Both the position numbers and the translations under genes were made by a program. A DNA stretch of 64,000 nucleotides from Mucilaginibacter boryungensis (GTDB lineage Bacteria > Bacteroidota > Bacteroidia > Sphingobacteriales > Sphingobacteriaceae): contig NZ_JADFFM010000001.1 of assembly GCF_015221995.1 (NCBI RefSeq), positions 1,984,001 to 2,048,000 of the forward strand, read 5' to 3'. Shown one piece after another: positions 55,455 to 64,000 of this stretch (its first letter is position 1; every line of letters starts with the position of its first letter). The notes under the pieces are model-generated. The model had not been told where the DNA came from, searched no databases, and saw only the letters and a list, made by a program, of their open reading frames with translations.

Positions 55455-57620
55455 ATGAAGAAATTCAAATTAGCTGTTACTATTATCTTTTTTCTATCGC
55501 CGTGCCTGTCTATCGCGCAAAAGCAAATTCAAAAAATTGATCGCAAGGCGCTGGTAAGCCGCCATAATGTAATAAATACGGCTATGGACACCCTGTCGTC
55601 GCTGTCGGTAGGTAATGGTAATTTTGCTTTTACGGTTGATGCGACCGGCATGCAAACCTTCCCGGAATACTACAAAAAAGAGGTACCATTGGGCACGCAA
55701 TCAGTTTGGGGTTGGGGGAACCTTAAGCTTTCGTCTGAGTATAAATTCAGCGAAACATTAAAGACCTATCATTTTAACGGACGCGATGTTACTTATTCAG
55801 TTCAACAGAATAACGCGCCCCAGCATGTAAAAGACGCCGTTAACTATTTTAGGGAAAACCCACACCGGCTGCAATTAGGGAATTTAGGTTTGTTGATACT
55901 TAAAAAGGATGGAAGAGAAATTAATGTTAACGATATCAAAAACATCCACCAGGAGCTTGACCTGTGGACAGGTACTATCAAAAGCCATTTTACAGTAGAG
56001 GGCGAAACTGTCGATGTGGTTACTTACGCGCATGGTACGGCAAGTGCTATTGATGTTGATGTGACCTCGGCGTTGGTAAAACAAGGGCGATTGAAAATAA
56101 GAGTACGGTTTCCATATCCAACCAACCAGTTTTCCGATATGGGAACGAATTACAATAACGATGATAAACATACTTCGGAAATTGGTTTTACAGATGCCTT
56201 GGGGACGAATATCCATCACCAGGTAGATGGTAAAGGCTATGTGGTAAACTTAAGCTGGAACGGTACAGCTAAAGTAAAACAGGGACGGGCGCATGAATAT
56301 ATCATCTCACCGGGCAATACAACGAATAAATTGGTATTGTCTTGTAATTTCAGGGATGATCTGAAACCGTTCAATAAGAAAAATATACCGTATTATGGTT
56401 CTGATGTCATTAAATCAAGCGGTATTACTGCCTGGAAAAATTACTGGTCAACAGGCGGCGCTGTAGATCTTGCCGGCAGTACCGACCCGCGGGCTAATGA
56501 ACTGGAACGGCGCATTGTGCTGTCGCAATATTTAATGCGGGTAAATTGTTCGGGGTATGAACCACCGCAGGAAACCGGGCTTACTTATAATAGCTGGTAC
56601 GGTCGCCCGCATTTGGAAATGGTATGGTGGCACAAAATACATTTTGCACTGTGGGGGCATCCTGAACTGATGGAGAATAGTTTAGATTGGTTTAAGAAAA
56701 TAGAAAACCAGGGCCGCGCCATAGCTGAAAGACAAGGTTATAAAGGTGTGCGGTGGCCCAAAATGACCGATCCGGATGGTAATGAAAGCCCGTCATCAGT
56801 AGGAGCATTCCTTATCTGGCAGCAACCACACCCAATTTACATGGCCGAACTGGCTTACCGCGCACATCCCGATCAAAAAACATTAGAAAGATATAAGGAT
56901 ATTGTTTTCTCGACAGCCGAATTTATGGCGTCGTACGCTTATTTTGATAAGGATAAAGGCACTTATCGTTTAGGCAAAGGATTGATCCCATCGCAGGAAG
57001 TCCACAAAGCGGAAAATACTTTTAATCCTCCTTACGAACTGACTTATTGGAACTGGGCCTTAGGCATTGCCCAGCAATGGCGGGAACGTTTAAAACTACC
57101 ACGGGATAAGCAGTGGGACGAGGTAATAAACAAATTATCACCTTTACCGAAAAAGGATGGTGTATACCTTGAAGCTGAAAGCGCACCTGATTCATACACT
57201 AATCCTAAAAACATTACTGACCACCCATCAACGCTGGCTGCTTATGGTATGATGCCGATGAGCAGAATGATGGATACCGCCGTGATGCACCGCACATTTG
57301 ATGTGATTTGGAAAGGCTGGAACTGGCCAAAAACCTGGGGCTGGGATTTCCCGATGACCGCCATGACCGCCGCCCGCCTGAATATGCCTGAAAAAGCTAT
57401 CGACGCGTTGTTTATGGATGTAAAAACCAATACTTACCTGCCTGATGGCCACAACTATCAGGATGGCCGCTTAACCATTTACCTGCCCGGTAACGGTGGT
57501 CTACTCACCACTATTGCCATGATGTGCGCCGGCTGGGACGGCAGCAAAGGCGATGCGCCTGGCTTCCCGAAAAACGGTAAATGGAAAGTGAAGTGGGAAG
57601 GGTTGAAAAGGATGCCGTAG
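55455..57620 (+). CDS. Secreted six-hairpin ((alpha/alpha)6) glycosidase, GH65-like
   Basis: A 721-residue exported protein (signal peptide to about residue 21, SIAQ). The N-terminal part (about 25-320) is a beta-sandwich as in GH65/GH95-type enzymes (SLSVGNGNFAFTVDATGMQTFPEYY). The rest is a helical barrel with YNSWYGRPHLEMVWWHKIHFALWGHPEL, SAPDSYTN and WGWDFPMTAMTAARL. This domain order is typical of clan GH-L-like and related families; I cannot fix the number. Its place next to the GH43-like and acetylesterase genes suggests a pectic side-chain exo-hydrolase. Confidence 0.72.
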   Translation: MKKFKLAVTIIFFLSPCLSIAQKQIQKIDRKALVSRHNVINTAMDTLSSLSVGNGNFAFTVDATGMQTFPEYYKKEVPLGTQSVWGWGNLKLSSEYKFSETLKTYHFNGRDVTYSVQQNNAPQHVKDAVNYFRENPHRLQLGNLGLLILKKDGREINVNDIKNIHQELDLWTGTIKSHFTVEGETVDVVTYAHGTASAIDVDVTSALVKQGRLKIRVRFPYPTNQFSDMGTNYNNDDKHTSEIGFTDALGTNIHHQVDGKGYVVNLSWNGTAKVKQGRAHEYIISPGNTTNKLVLSCNFRDDLKPFNKKNIPYYGSDVIKSSGITAWKNYWSTGGAVDLAGSTDPRANELERRIVLSQYLMRVNCSGYEPPQETGLTYNSWYGRPHLEMVWWHKIHFALWGHPELMENSLDWFKKIENQGRAIAERQGYKGVRWPKMTDPDGNESPSSVGAFLIWQQPHPIYMAELAYRAHPDQKTLERYKDIVFSTAEFMASYAYFDKDKGTYRLGKGLIPSQEVHKAENTFNPPYELTYWNWALGIAQQWRERLKLPRDKQWDEVINKLSPLPKKDGVYLEAESAPDSYTNPKNITDHPSTLAAYGMMPMSRMMDTAVMHRTFDVIWKGWNWPKTWGWDFPMTAMTAARLNMPEKAIDALFMDVKTNTYLPDGHNYQDGRLTIYLPGNGGLLTTIAMMCAGWDGSKGDAPGFPKNGKWKVKWEGLKRMP

Positions 57621-57705
57621 GTTAGTCATTAGTTAATTGGAGATTAGTTAGCATGTATAGTTAATTATCGATAAACATTGAAAGACCAATCTCTAATCAC
57701 TAACC
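57620..57705. repeat. Imperfect inverted repeat after the six-hairpin glycosidase
   Basis: The arms GGTTAGTCATTAGTTAATTGG (620-640; first 20 bases GGTTAGTCATTAGTTAATTG) and the complement of 686-705 agree at most positions, with a one-base gap. No T-run follows. It may be a degraded intergenic repeat that ends the transcript before the next operator at 57709. Confidence 0.45.
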
Positions 57706-57708
57706 AAG

Positions 57709-57753
57709 CAGGACACAACAGGATGCTTCTTTACGGGATATGTGTTAATATAG
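57709..57753 (+). promoter_or_regulatory. CAGGA direct-repeat operator and weak -7 box before the GH2-GH105-GH31 operon
   Basis: CAGGA occurs at 57709-57713 and 57719-57723. At the usual distance of 27 bases lies TAATATAG (57746-57753), which matches four of six fixed bases of TAnnTTTG. The start codon is 42 bases later. Confidence 0.65.
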
Positions 57754-57795
57754 CACTGTAAATACCCCTTCGGTAACCACCGTTTTGAACCAATT

Positions 57796-60789
57796 ATGAA
57801 GCTTAAAATATCATATTTCACATGCGCGCTGCTATTGGCTGTCGCAGGTTTGCTTTTTACTATAGGTGCCAATGCTCAACCAGCACAAAAAGAGCGCATT
57901 AAATTTAATTTCAACCCCGGCTGGAAGCTGTTTGTAGGTGATGTCGCGGGCGCCGATCAACCCGGGTTTAACGATACCGATTGGAAGAATATAACGTTGC
58001 CGCACGCCTTTAACGAGGACGATGCTTTTAAAGTAGATATACATAACTTAAGCACCGGCATTGCCTGGTACCGCAAGCATTTCAAAATTCCTGCCGAATA
58101 CGCCCAAAAGAAAGTATTGATAGAGTTTGAAGGCATCCGCCAGGCGGGTGATGTCTATCTGAACGGACAGCTTGTTGGCCGCAACGAAAATGGGGTAATG
58201 GCTTTTGGATTTGATCTGACTAAGTTCCTGAAATTCGGTAGCGAAGAAAACGTGATGGCCGTGCGCACCGATAACCATTGGGACTATAAAGAGAAATCGA
58301 CCAATGCCGCTTACCATTGGAACAACAGTAATTTTTACGCTAACTATGGCGGAATATCAAAAGGCGTTTACTTGCATATTACCAATCCGCTTTATCAAAC
58401 TTTACCGTTGTATTCCAACCTCGGCACCACCGGCGTTTATGTCTACGCACAGGATTTTAACATCCCGCAAAAGCAGGCGACCGTCACTGTGGAGTCCCAA
58501 ATAAAAAACGAAGAGAAAACGGCTAAAAATTTCCAATTCGAGGTAAAAATCGATGATCCGGAAGGAAAGACGGTAAAAATCATTAACGGTGGCCAATACA
58601 GTATTTCTCCCGGCGAAACAAAGATAGTTAAGGCAAGTGCACCGGTTTCCGGCCTTAATTTCTGGAGCTGGGGTTACGGTTATTTGTACGATGTTTATAC
58701 AACTTTAAAGGTTGACGGAAAGGTTATCGACGTAGTAAAAACCCGAACCGGCTTCCGCAAAACCGAGTATGGTAACGGGGAAATTAAGCTGAATGACAGG
58801 GTGATACAAATGCACGGCTATGCGCAGCGCACCACTAACGAATGGCCTGCTATCGGTCTTTCCGTACCCGCCTGGATGAGTGATCTGAGTAACGGCCTGA
58901 TGGTTGAAAGTAACGGGAATTTAGTGCGCTGGATGCATGTTACGCCCTGGAAACAGGATGTAGAATCGTGCGACAGGGTAGGTTTAATAGAGAATATGCC
59001 TGCCGGCGATGCCGAGGGAGATTCCAAAGGCCGCCAGTGGGAGCAGCGTGTAGAACTGATGCGTGATGCTATTATTTATAATCGTAATAATCCCAGCATA
59101 TTGTTTTATGAGTCTGGTAACAAAGGCGTTAGTGAAGACCACATGAAAGACATGCGCATGGTGCGCGACCAGTATGATCCGTATGGCGGCCGCGCTTCAG
59201 GTTCGCGCGAAATGCTGGATAGCAAAGTCGCCGAATATGGCGGCGAAATGCTATATGTAGACAAAAGCGCGCGCATTCCTTTCTGGGAGATGGAATATAA
59301 CCGCGATGAAGGCCCGCGCGTTTATTGGGACGAACAAACCCCGCCATATCACAAAGATGGCGATGGCCCTAAACGCAAAGAAGAACCTGGCCCGTACAAC
59401 CATAACCAGGATTCCTTTGCTATTGAGGATGTGGTACGTTGGTTTGATTACTGGCACGAGCGCCCCGGAACCGGCAAACGTGTAAGTTCAGGCGGGGTAA
59501 ATATTATTTTCTCCGATTCAAATACACACTTCCGAGGTGAAGAGAATTACCGTACCAGCGGCGAGGTTGATGCCATGCGTATCCCTAAGGATGCGTTTTA
59601 CGCCCACCAGGCAATGTGGGACGGCTGGGTAGATGTGGCTAATAATCACAGCTATATCATCGGTCACTGGAATTATAAAAAAGGGACTATTAAGAACGTA
59701 TATGTAGTATCAAGCGGCGATAAAGTTGAGTTGCAGTTAAATGGCAAATCATTAGGTTTCGGTGAACACAGTCACCATTTTCTGTTTACTTTTAAAAATG
59801 TGAACTATCAGCCGGGTACTTTAAAGGCTATCAGCTTTGATGCAAAAGGAACTAAACTTGATGAAGCCCAAAAGAAAACTACAGGCGAACCTGTAGCTAT
59901 TAAGTTAACCCCGCATACCGGCCCGACAGGTTTACAAGCCGATGGCGCTGATTTGGCTTTGGTTGATGTTGAAGTTGTTGATGCTCAAGGAAACCGTTGT
60001 CCTACAGCGTTAAACACCATCAATTTTAAACTGGATGGCCCTGCTGAATGGCGCGGCAGCTTAGCCCATGGTGCCACTGATAATTTTATCCTTTCAAAAA
60101 GCCTGCCTGTTGCTGGTGGTATCAATAGGGTTATTATTCGTTCAACTCCGCAAGCTGGGAAAATTACCCTCACCGCATCGGCAGATGGCTTAAAAGCTAC
60201 CACAACCAGTATCGATTCAAAACCATTTAACGTCGTTAACGGTCTGGCGACTACCATTCCCGGCGAAGTGCAAAAAGGCAGCTTAAAACGGGGCCCTACA
60301 CCAGCCGGGCCATCATATGTGGTGTCTCGTATCCCGATAGCTATAAAAGATGCCACAGCGGGCTCGAATGCGGCTGATGTGATAAAAACATTTGACGACA
60401 ATGAGGTGTCGGCCTGGATAAGCGACGGTGTGTTGGCCAACGGTTGGATAAAGTATACCTTCGATAAACCTTCGCTGATAAACGAGGTCACTATGAAAAT
60501 GAACGGCTGGCGCACCCGTAAATATCCTATCCGTATTTTGGTGGATAAGCAGGAAGTTTACAAAGGCACAACCTCGCAGAGCTTGGGTTATATCACCATT
60601 CCGTTTAAAGCGGTTACCGGCAGTTCGTTAACTATTGAGTTATCGGGCGCTAACAGCGAGAAGGACGCGTTTGGCCTGGTGGAAGTAACCGGTAAAAAAG
60701 ATGATCCGGGTAGCGTAGGGCCCGATCCAAAAGGAAAGTCAGTATTAGGAATAAATGAAATTGAGATATATAAAAATCTTAAACCATAA
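57796..60789 (+). CDS. GH2-family glycosidase with altered acid/base motif and C-terminal binding domain
   Basis: A 997-residue exported protein (signal peptide to about residue 28, GANAQ). GH2 domains: jelly roll (about 35-190; GIAWYRKHFKIP, EFEGIRQAGDVYLNGQLVG), Ig-like (about 200-320) and TIM barrel (about 330-620). The strand that normally ends in Asn-Glu (acid/base) reads FYESGNKGVS: Asn442 is followed by Lys443, and Glu439 is the nearest acid. Candidate nucleophiles are Glu498 and Glu500 (PFWEMEYNRDEGP). The C-terminus has an invasin-like domain (about 700-780) and a discoidin/NPCBM-like binding domain (about 850-995). It may be a GH2 subfamily with a shifted acid or an inactive binder. 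Confidence 0.82.
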   Translation: MKLKISYFTCALLLAVAGLLFTIGANAQPAQKERIKFNFNPGWKLFVGDVAGADQPGFNDTDWKNITLPHAFNEDDAFKVDIHNLSTGIAWYRKHFKIPAEYAQKKVLIEFEGIRQAGDVYLNGQLVGRNENGVMAFGFDLTKFLKFGSEENVMAVRTDNHWDYKEKSTNAAYHWNNSNFYANYGGISKGVYLHITNPLYQTLPLYSNLGTTGVYVYAQDFNIPQKQATVTVESQIKNEEKTAKNFQFEVKIDDPEGKTVKIINGGQYSISPGETKIVKASAPVSGLNFWSWGYGYLYDVYTTLKVDGKVIDVVKTRTGFRKTEYGNGEIKLNDRVIQMHGYAQRTTNEWPAIGLSVPAWMSDLSNGLMVESNGNLVRWMHVTPWKQDVESCDRVGLIENMPAGDAEGDSKGRQWEQRVELMRDAIIYNRNNPSILFYESGNKGVSEDHMKDMRMVRDQYDPYGGRASGSREMLDSKVAEYGGEMLYVDKSARIPFWEMEYNRDEGPRVYWDEQTPPYHKDGDGPKRKEEPGPYNHNQDSFAIEDVVRWFDYWHERPGTGKRVSSGGVNIIFSDSNTHFRGEENYRTSGEVDAMRIPKDAFYAHQAMWDGWVDVANNHSYIIGHWNYKKGTIKNVYVVSSGDKVELQLNGKSLGFGEHSHHFLFTFKNVNYQPGTLKAISFDAKGTKLDEAQKKTTGEPVAIKLTPHTGPTGLQADGADLALVDVEVVDAQGNRCPTALNTINFKLDGPAEWRGSLAHGATDNFILSKSLPVAGGINRVIIRSTPQAGKITLTASADGLKATTTSIDSKPFNVVNGLATTIPGEVQKGSLKRGPTPAGPSYVVSRIPIAIKDATAGSNAADVIKTFDDNEVSAWISDGVLANGWIKYTFDKPSLINEVTMKMNGWRTRKYPIRILVDKQEVYKGTTSQSLGYITIPFKAVTGSSLTIELSGANSEKDAFGLVEVTGKKDDPGSVGPDPKGKSVLGINEIEIYKNLKP

Positions 60790-60792
60790 ATA

Positions 60793-61941
60793 ATGAACCA
60801 ATTATCTATAAAAGGAAAATCCATTATAAGCTTGGGACTGGCTTTAGCTTTAACCGCCACTGCCTTTTCGCAAAAGCTGCCTTCAAAAACTAAAGTAATG
60901 GCCGATATGGCTTTGGCCAACCAATACTTTATGCAAAAGTGGCCGGATCCTGGTGCTAAGGTGACCGTAAAGGGTGTTACCCGTGAAAGTACCTTGTGGA
61001 CACGCGCTGTTTATTACGAGGGTTTGATGGCTATGTATAAGCTTGATCCACAAAAAAAGTATTATGATTACGCGGTTGACTGGGGCGAAAAACACCAATG
61101 GGGCCCGCGTGATGGTAAAATTACCCGTAATGCTGATAACCAGTGCGCCGCTCAAACGTATATCGACTTGTACATGATCGATAAAAAGCCCGAACGTATT
61201 AAAAAGATGCAGGAATGCATTGACCTGATGGTGAACAGCGACAAAATTGATGACTGGAACTGGGTAGATGCATTGCAGATGGCCATGCCGGTATTTGCCA
61301 AATTTGGTGTGCTGTATAACGACAACAAGTACTACGAAAAAATGTACCAGATTTATAATTACACTAAAACGGTACACGGCGGCAAGGGTTTATATAACCC
61401 TGTAGACCACTTATGGTGGCGCGATAAAGATTTTGTGCCCCCCTACAAAGAACCAAACGGTGCTGATTGTTACTGGTCACGTGGGAATGGTTGGGTAGTA
61501 GCGGCTTTGCTACGCGTGTTGGAAATTATGCCGAAAGATGCCCCGCACCGTGATGAATATCTGAAAACCTATAAGGAAATGATGGAAGCGCTGATTCCGT
61601 TGCAGCGCGAGGATGGCTACTGGAACGTGAGTTTGAAAGATCCATCGCATTTTGGCGGTAAGGAATTATCTGGCACTGCTTTGTTTACTTACGGCATGGC
61701 CTGGGGTATTAATAATGGCATCCTGAAAAAGAAAACTTATTTACCTGTACTAACGAAAGCCTGGAACGCCATGAGCACCGAATGTCTGCACAAAGATGGT
61801 ATGCTGGGCTATGTGCAGGGCACGGGTAAAGAGCCTAAAGACGGTCAGCCGGTTGGATATGATAACGTACCTGATTTTGAGGATTACGGCTTAGGCTGTT
61901 TCCTTTTAGCCGGCAGCGAGGTTTATAAACTGGCGAAATAA
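60793..61941 (+). CDS. GH105 unsaturated rhamnogalacturonyl/glucuronyl hydrolase
   Basis: A 382-residue exported enzyme (signal peptide to about residue 26, TAFSQ) with the (alpha/alpha)6 barrel of GH105. Conserved segments: TLWTRAVYYEGLMAMYKLD, ITRNADNQCAAQTYIDLY (Asp115), DWNWVDALQMAMP (Asp159), YWSRGNGWVVAALLRVLE, QREDGYWNVSLKD and SGTALFTYGMAWGINNG. It removes the unsaturated uronic acid left at the non-reducing end by a lyase. This implies that a lyase cuts the backbone upstream of this step. It starts three bases after the GH2 gene. Confidence 0.95.
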   Translation: MNQLSIKGKSIISLGLALALTATAFSQKLPSKTKVMADMALANQYFMQKWPDPGAKVTVKGVTRESTLWTRAVYYEGLMAMYKLDPQKKYYDYAVDWGEKHQWGPRDGKITRNADNQCAAQTYIDLYMIDKKPERIKKMQECIDLMVNSDKIDDWNWVDALQMAMPVFAKFGVLYNDNKYYEKMYQIYNYTKTVHGGKGLYNPVDHLWWRDKDFVPPYKEPNGADCYWSRGNGWVVAALLRVLEIMPKDAPHRDEYLKTYKEMMEALIPLQREDGYWNVSLKDPSHFGGKELSGTALFTYGMAWGINNGILKKKTYLPVLTKAWNAMSTECLHKDGMLGYVQGTGKEPKDGQPVGYDNVPDFEDYGLGCFLLAGSEVYKLAK

Positions 61942-61975
61942 CACATTATATAAGCCATATTATTGGATATAATTA

Positions 61976-64000
61976 ATGAAAAGAATTACCGGAATTATTT
62001 TAGGGTCAATAATAAGCCTGACAACTTTTGCCCAAACCAAACAAGGCAACACTTACTTGTTCAATTATAAAAATGAAAAGGTAAGGCTGGAGTTCTGTTC
62101 GGCAGATATGTTCAGGGTGCGAGTAAGTAAGAATGGCAAATTTGCACCCGATGAGCATCTGATGCAGATAAACTATAATTGGCCAAATATTCCGGTAAAG
62201 GTTTCTGATAGTAAAAGTATCACTTCGTTTTCCACAGGGAAGATTGTTGTTAAAGTTAGCAAAGCACCGTTTGGGGTAAGTGTTTATACGGTAAACGGTA
62301 AACTAATTTCTGCGGATAAAATTGGTATAACGCGCGATAAGGATGTAGTAGGCAGCGCCAAACAGCTACAACCTGATGAGCATTTTTTTGGATTTGGTGA
62401 GCGGATGGACTTTACCGATCAGCGCAATAAGCTATTGAAACTGGATGTTGGTCGGGGCAAAAGCCGGGATAATTTGTTGGGAGCTTATAATATCAACGAG
62501 GCTAATTATTGCCCTGTGCCGTTTTTTATGAGTACGCGCGGTTATGGCGTTTTCTTGCATAATTCATCCGCAACGGAATGGGATATGGGTAATACCAGCA
62601 ATAATACCTACAGCTTCAAGGCTGCCGATGGCGAACTGGATTATTACTTTGTTTATGGCCCTTCATTTCCTTCTATATTAAATAGTTATCTCTCAATTAC
62701 TGGTAAATCACCACTGTTATCCCGTTTTGCTTTTGGCCTGCACATGGGCACTTACAGTGGCGGTACATGGGGGCACGAGGAACTTACTTCTGATAAATAT
62801 GTGGTGGCTTTAGGGCGTAAAATGCGGGAGATGGGTATTCCCGTCGATATCCTGATCTTGGATTCTACCTGGCGTTTATTTGGCGAGAACGGCGGTAAAG
62901 GCGCGACTACTTTTGAATGGCGCGAAACCTTCAAAAATCCTAAGTCTATGTTCGATAGCCTGTATGCGATGAACTTCAAAATGGTGGGTCTGCATATCCG
63001 TCCGCGTTTTGATAACTCAAAAAACCTCCACTTGCTCGATCAGGCCCGTGCCAAAGGCTTTACTTATCCTGAAAAAGATAATCCCGGCGAATTTGTGAAT
63101 GTGTTTGATCAGAATGCGGTGAACTGGTGGTGGGATAATGGCGTAATGAAAGTAGCATCGCTGGGCGCCAAATTCCTTAAAACCGACGAGGGTAGCGCCT
63201 TTGGTGCATTGGCTAATGAAAGTGAAAAAGTTGGGCCCACGGGCAAGGTGGTATCGCAACTGCATAACGTTTTCCCTATTGCTTATGCCAAAGCGCCGTT
63301 CCTTAAATTTCAGGAATATAACGGTATGCGCGGTTTAAACCAAACCCGCGAAGGGTACGCAGGCATACAGCGCTACCCCTATATTTTTGCCGGCGACTGG
63401 CCGAGCGAGTGGCAATACTTCGCGCCGGTAATTAAGGCTGGTATAAATATCGGACTATCCGGCGTGGGCTATTGGGCGCATTGCATGGGCGGCTTCGAAC
63501 ATCCTGCCGACCCTGAATTGTATATGCGCTGGGTGCAGTTCGGCATGTTTAGTCCGGTAGCTATGGTGTTTGGGATGGATCACCCCGGCTATAAAGAACC
63601 CTGGAATTATGGGGCAGGTGCCTTAGCCAATTTTAAAAAGTACGATGACCTGCGTTACCGCTTGATCCCATACATCTACAGCAACGCCTATACGCAATAT
63701 CAAACTGGTATGCCGTTGATGCGGGCGCTGGTATTAGAACATCAGGATGATACTAATACTTACGATGTGGGAGATGAATACATGTTCGGCAATAGCTTTT
63801 TAGTAGCACCTGTAACGGTTAAAGGCGCGCAAACACGAACTGTTTACCTGCCTGAGGGTACCTGGTTCAATTATTGGACGGGGGAGAAATATACCGGCAA
63901 GCAATACATCCACATCCTGACACCAATGGATCAATTGCCGCTATTTGTAAAAGGTGACGCTATTATCCCTATGCAAAACGCCCGCAGGTATATGGACGAA
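61976..64000 (+). CDS. GH31-family glycosidase (C-terminus cut by window end)
   Basis: An open frame of 675 codons without a stop, from the ATG at 61976 to the window edge. Signal peptide MKRITGIILGSIISLTTFAQ. GH31 signatures: HFFGFGERMDFTDQRNKLL, PFFMSTRGYGVFLHNSSATEWDMG, LILDSTWRLFGENGG, FLKTDEGSAFG with the nucleophile Asp404, FAGDWPSEWQYF with the acid/base Asp474, and the barrel end FGMFSPVAMVFGMDHPG. The C-terminal beta domain begins at about 600 (FLVAPVTVKGAQTRTVYLP). GH31 enzymes act on alpha-glucosides, alpha-xylosides or alpha-galactosides; the substrate is not clear. It lies 34 bases after GH105 and continues the operon. Confidence 0.92.
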   Translation, partial: MKRITGIILGSIISLTTFAQTKQGNTYLFNYKNEKVRLEFCSADMFRVRVSKNGKFAPDEHLMQINYNWPNIPVKVSDSKSITSFSTGKIVVKVSKAPFGVSVYTVNGKLISADKIGITRDKDVVGSAKQLQPDEHFFGFGERMDFTDQRNKLLKLDVGRGKSRDNLLGAYNINEANYCPVPFFMSTRGYGVFLHNSSATEWDMGNTSNNTYSFKAADGELDYYFVYGPSFPSILNSYLSITGKSPLLSRFAFGLHMGTYSGGTWGHEELTSDKYVVALGRKMREMGIPVDILILDSTWRLFGENGGKGATTFEWRETFKNPKSMFDSLYAMNFKMVGLHIRPRFDNSKNLHLLDQARAKGFTYPEKDNPGEFVNVFDQNAVNWWWDNGVMKVASLGAKFLKTDEGSAFGALANESEKVGPTGKVVSQLHNVFPIAYAKAPFLKFQEYNGMRGLNQTREGYAGIQRYPYIFAGDWPSEWQYFAPVIKAGINIGLSGVGYWAHCMGGFEHPADPELYMRWVQFGMFSPVAMVFGMDHPGYKEPWNYGAGALANFKKYDDLRYRLIPYIYSNAYTQYQTGMPLMRALVLEHQDDTNTYDVGDEYMFGNSFLVAPVTVKGAQTRTVYLPEGTWFNYWTGEKYTGKQYIHILTPMDQLPLFVKGDAIIPMQNARRYMDE

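Overview
This window looks like a chromosomal stretch of a Bacteroidota bacterium, most like Sphingobacteriaceae (Mucilaginibacter or a close relative). The phylum rests on three SusC/SusD outer-membrane glycan-import pairs, Bacteroidota-type promoters (TAnnTTTG -7 boxes), almost no Shine-Dalgarno sequences, and many secreted glycosidases in polysaccharide-utilization-locus (PUL) order. The genus is an impression only. The content points to degradation of a rhamnose-rich, acetylated pectic glycan (rhamnogalacturonan-like), with complete L-rhamnose catabolism.

Layout. 1-3153 (minus strand): the start of a lysine-rich cold-shock-type protein, a small cold-shock protein with its own terminator, and a large secreted MG2/carboxypeptidase-regulatory-like protein. 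3559-19133: one close-packed run of seven genes, FAS1 - SusC - SusD - FAS1 - FAS1 - SusC - SusD, in which fasciclin-domain lipoproteins alternate with two SusCD pairs. 19258-19713: a small secreted orphan with its own promoter and terminator. 19840-22399: GH43 and GH51 arabinan-type enzymes. 22406-23437 (minus): a GntR/LacI-type hybrid repressor-like regulator divergent from the rhamnose operon. 23638-34984: rhaT - rhaEW - rhaM - rhaI - rhaB - DUF4450-like glycosidase - sulfatase. 35167-41397: CE12 acetylesterase (frame-disrupted), polysaccharide deacetylase, PL22-like oligogalacturonate lyase, GH106. 41566-46382: third SusC/SusD pair and terminator. 46557-57620: two GH2 enzymes, three tandem SGNH/CE12 acetylesterases, a GH43-like propeller and a six-hairpin glycosidase. 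57796-64000: GH2, GH105 and a GH31 enzyme cut by the window end.

How it fits together. SusCD pairs import oligosaccharides. Esterases remove acetyl groups. GH2, GH43, GH51, GH106, GH105, GH31 and PL22 enzymes trim side chains and backbone to monosaccharides. RhaT takes up rhamnose, and RhaM, RhaI, RhaB and RhaEW convert it to dihydroxyacetone phosphate and lactate. No endo-acting pectate or rhamnogalacturonan lyase and no GH28 is seen here.

The most interesting signal is regulatory. Six operon-leading promoters (before 3559, 23638, 35167, 41566, 46557 and 57796) share a direct-repeat operator CAKGA-N5-CAKGA. In five of them it lies exactly 27 bases upstream of a TAnnTTTG-like -7 box, in place of a -33 element; in the sixth it lies 28 bases upstream. 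This looks like an activator-dependent regulon that ties rhamnose catabolism, the pectin enzymes and the unusual fasciclin-SusCD operon together.
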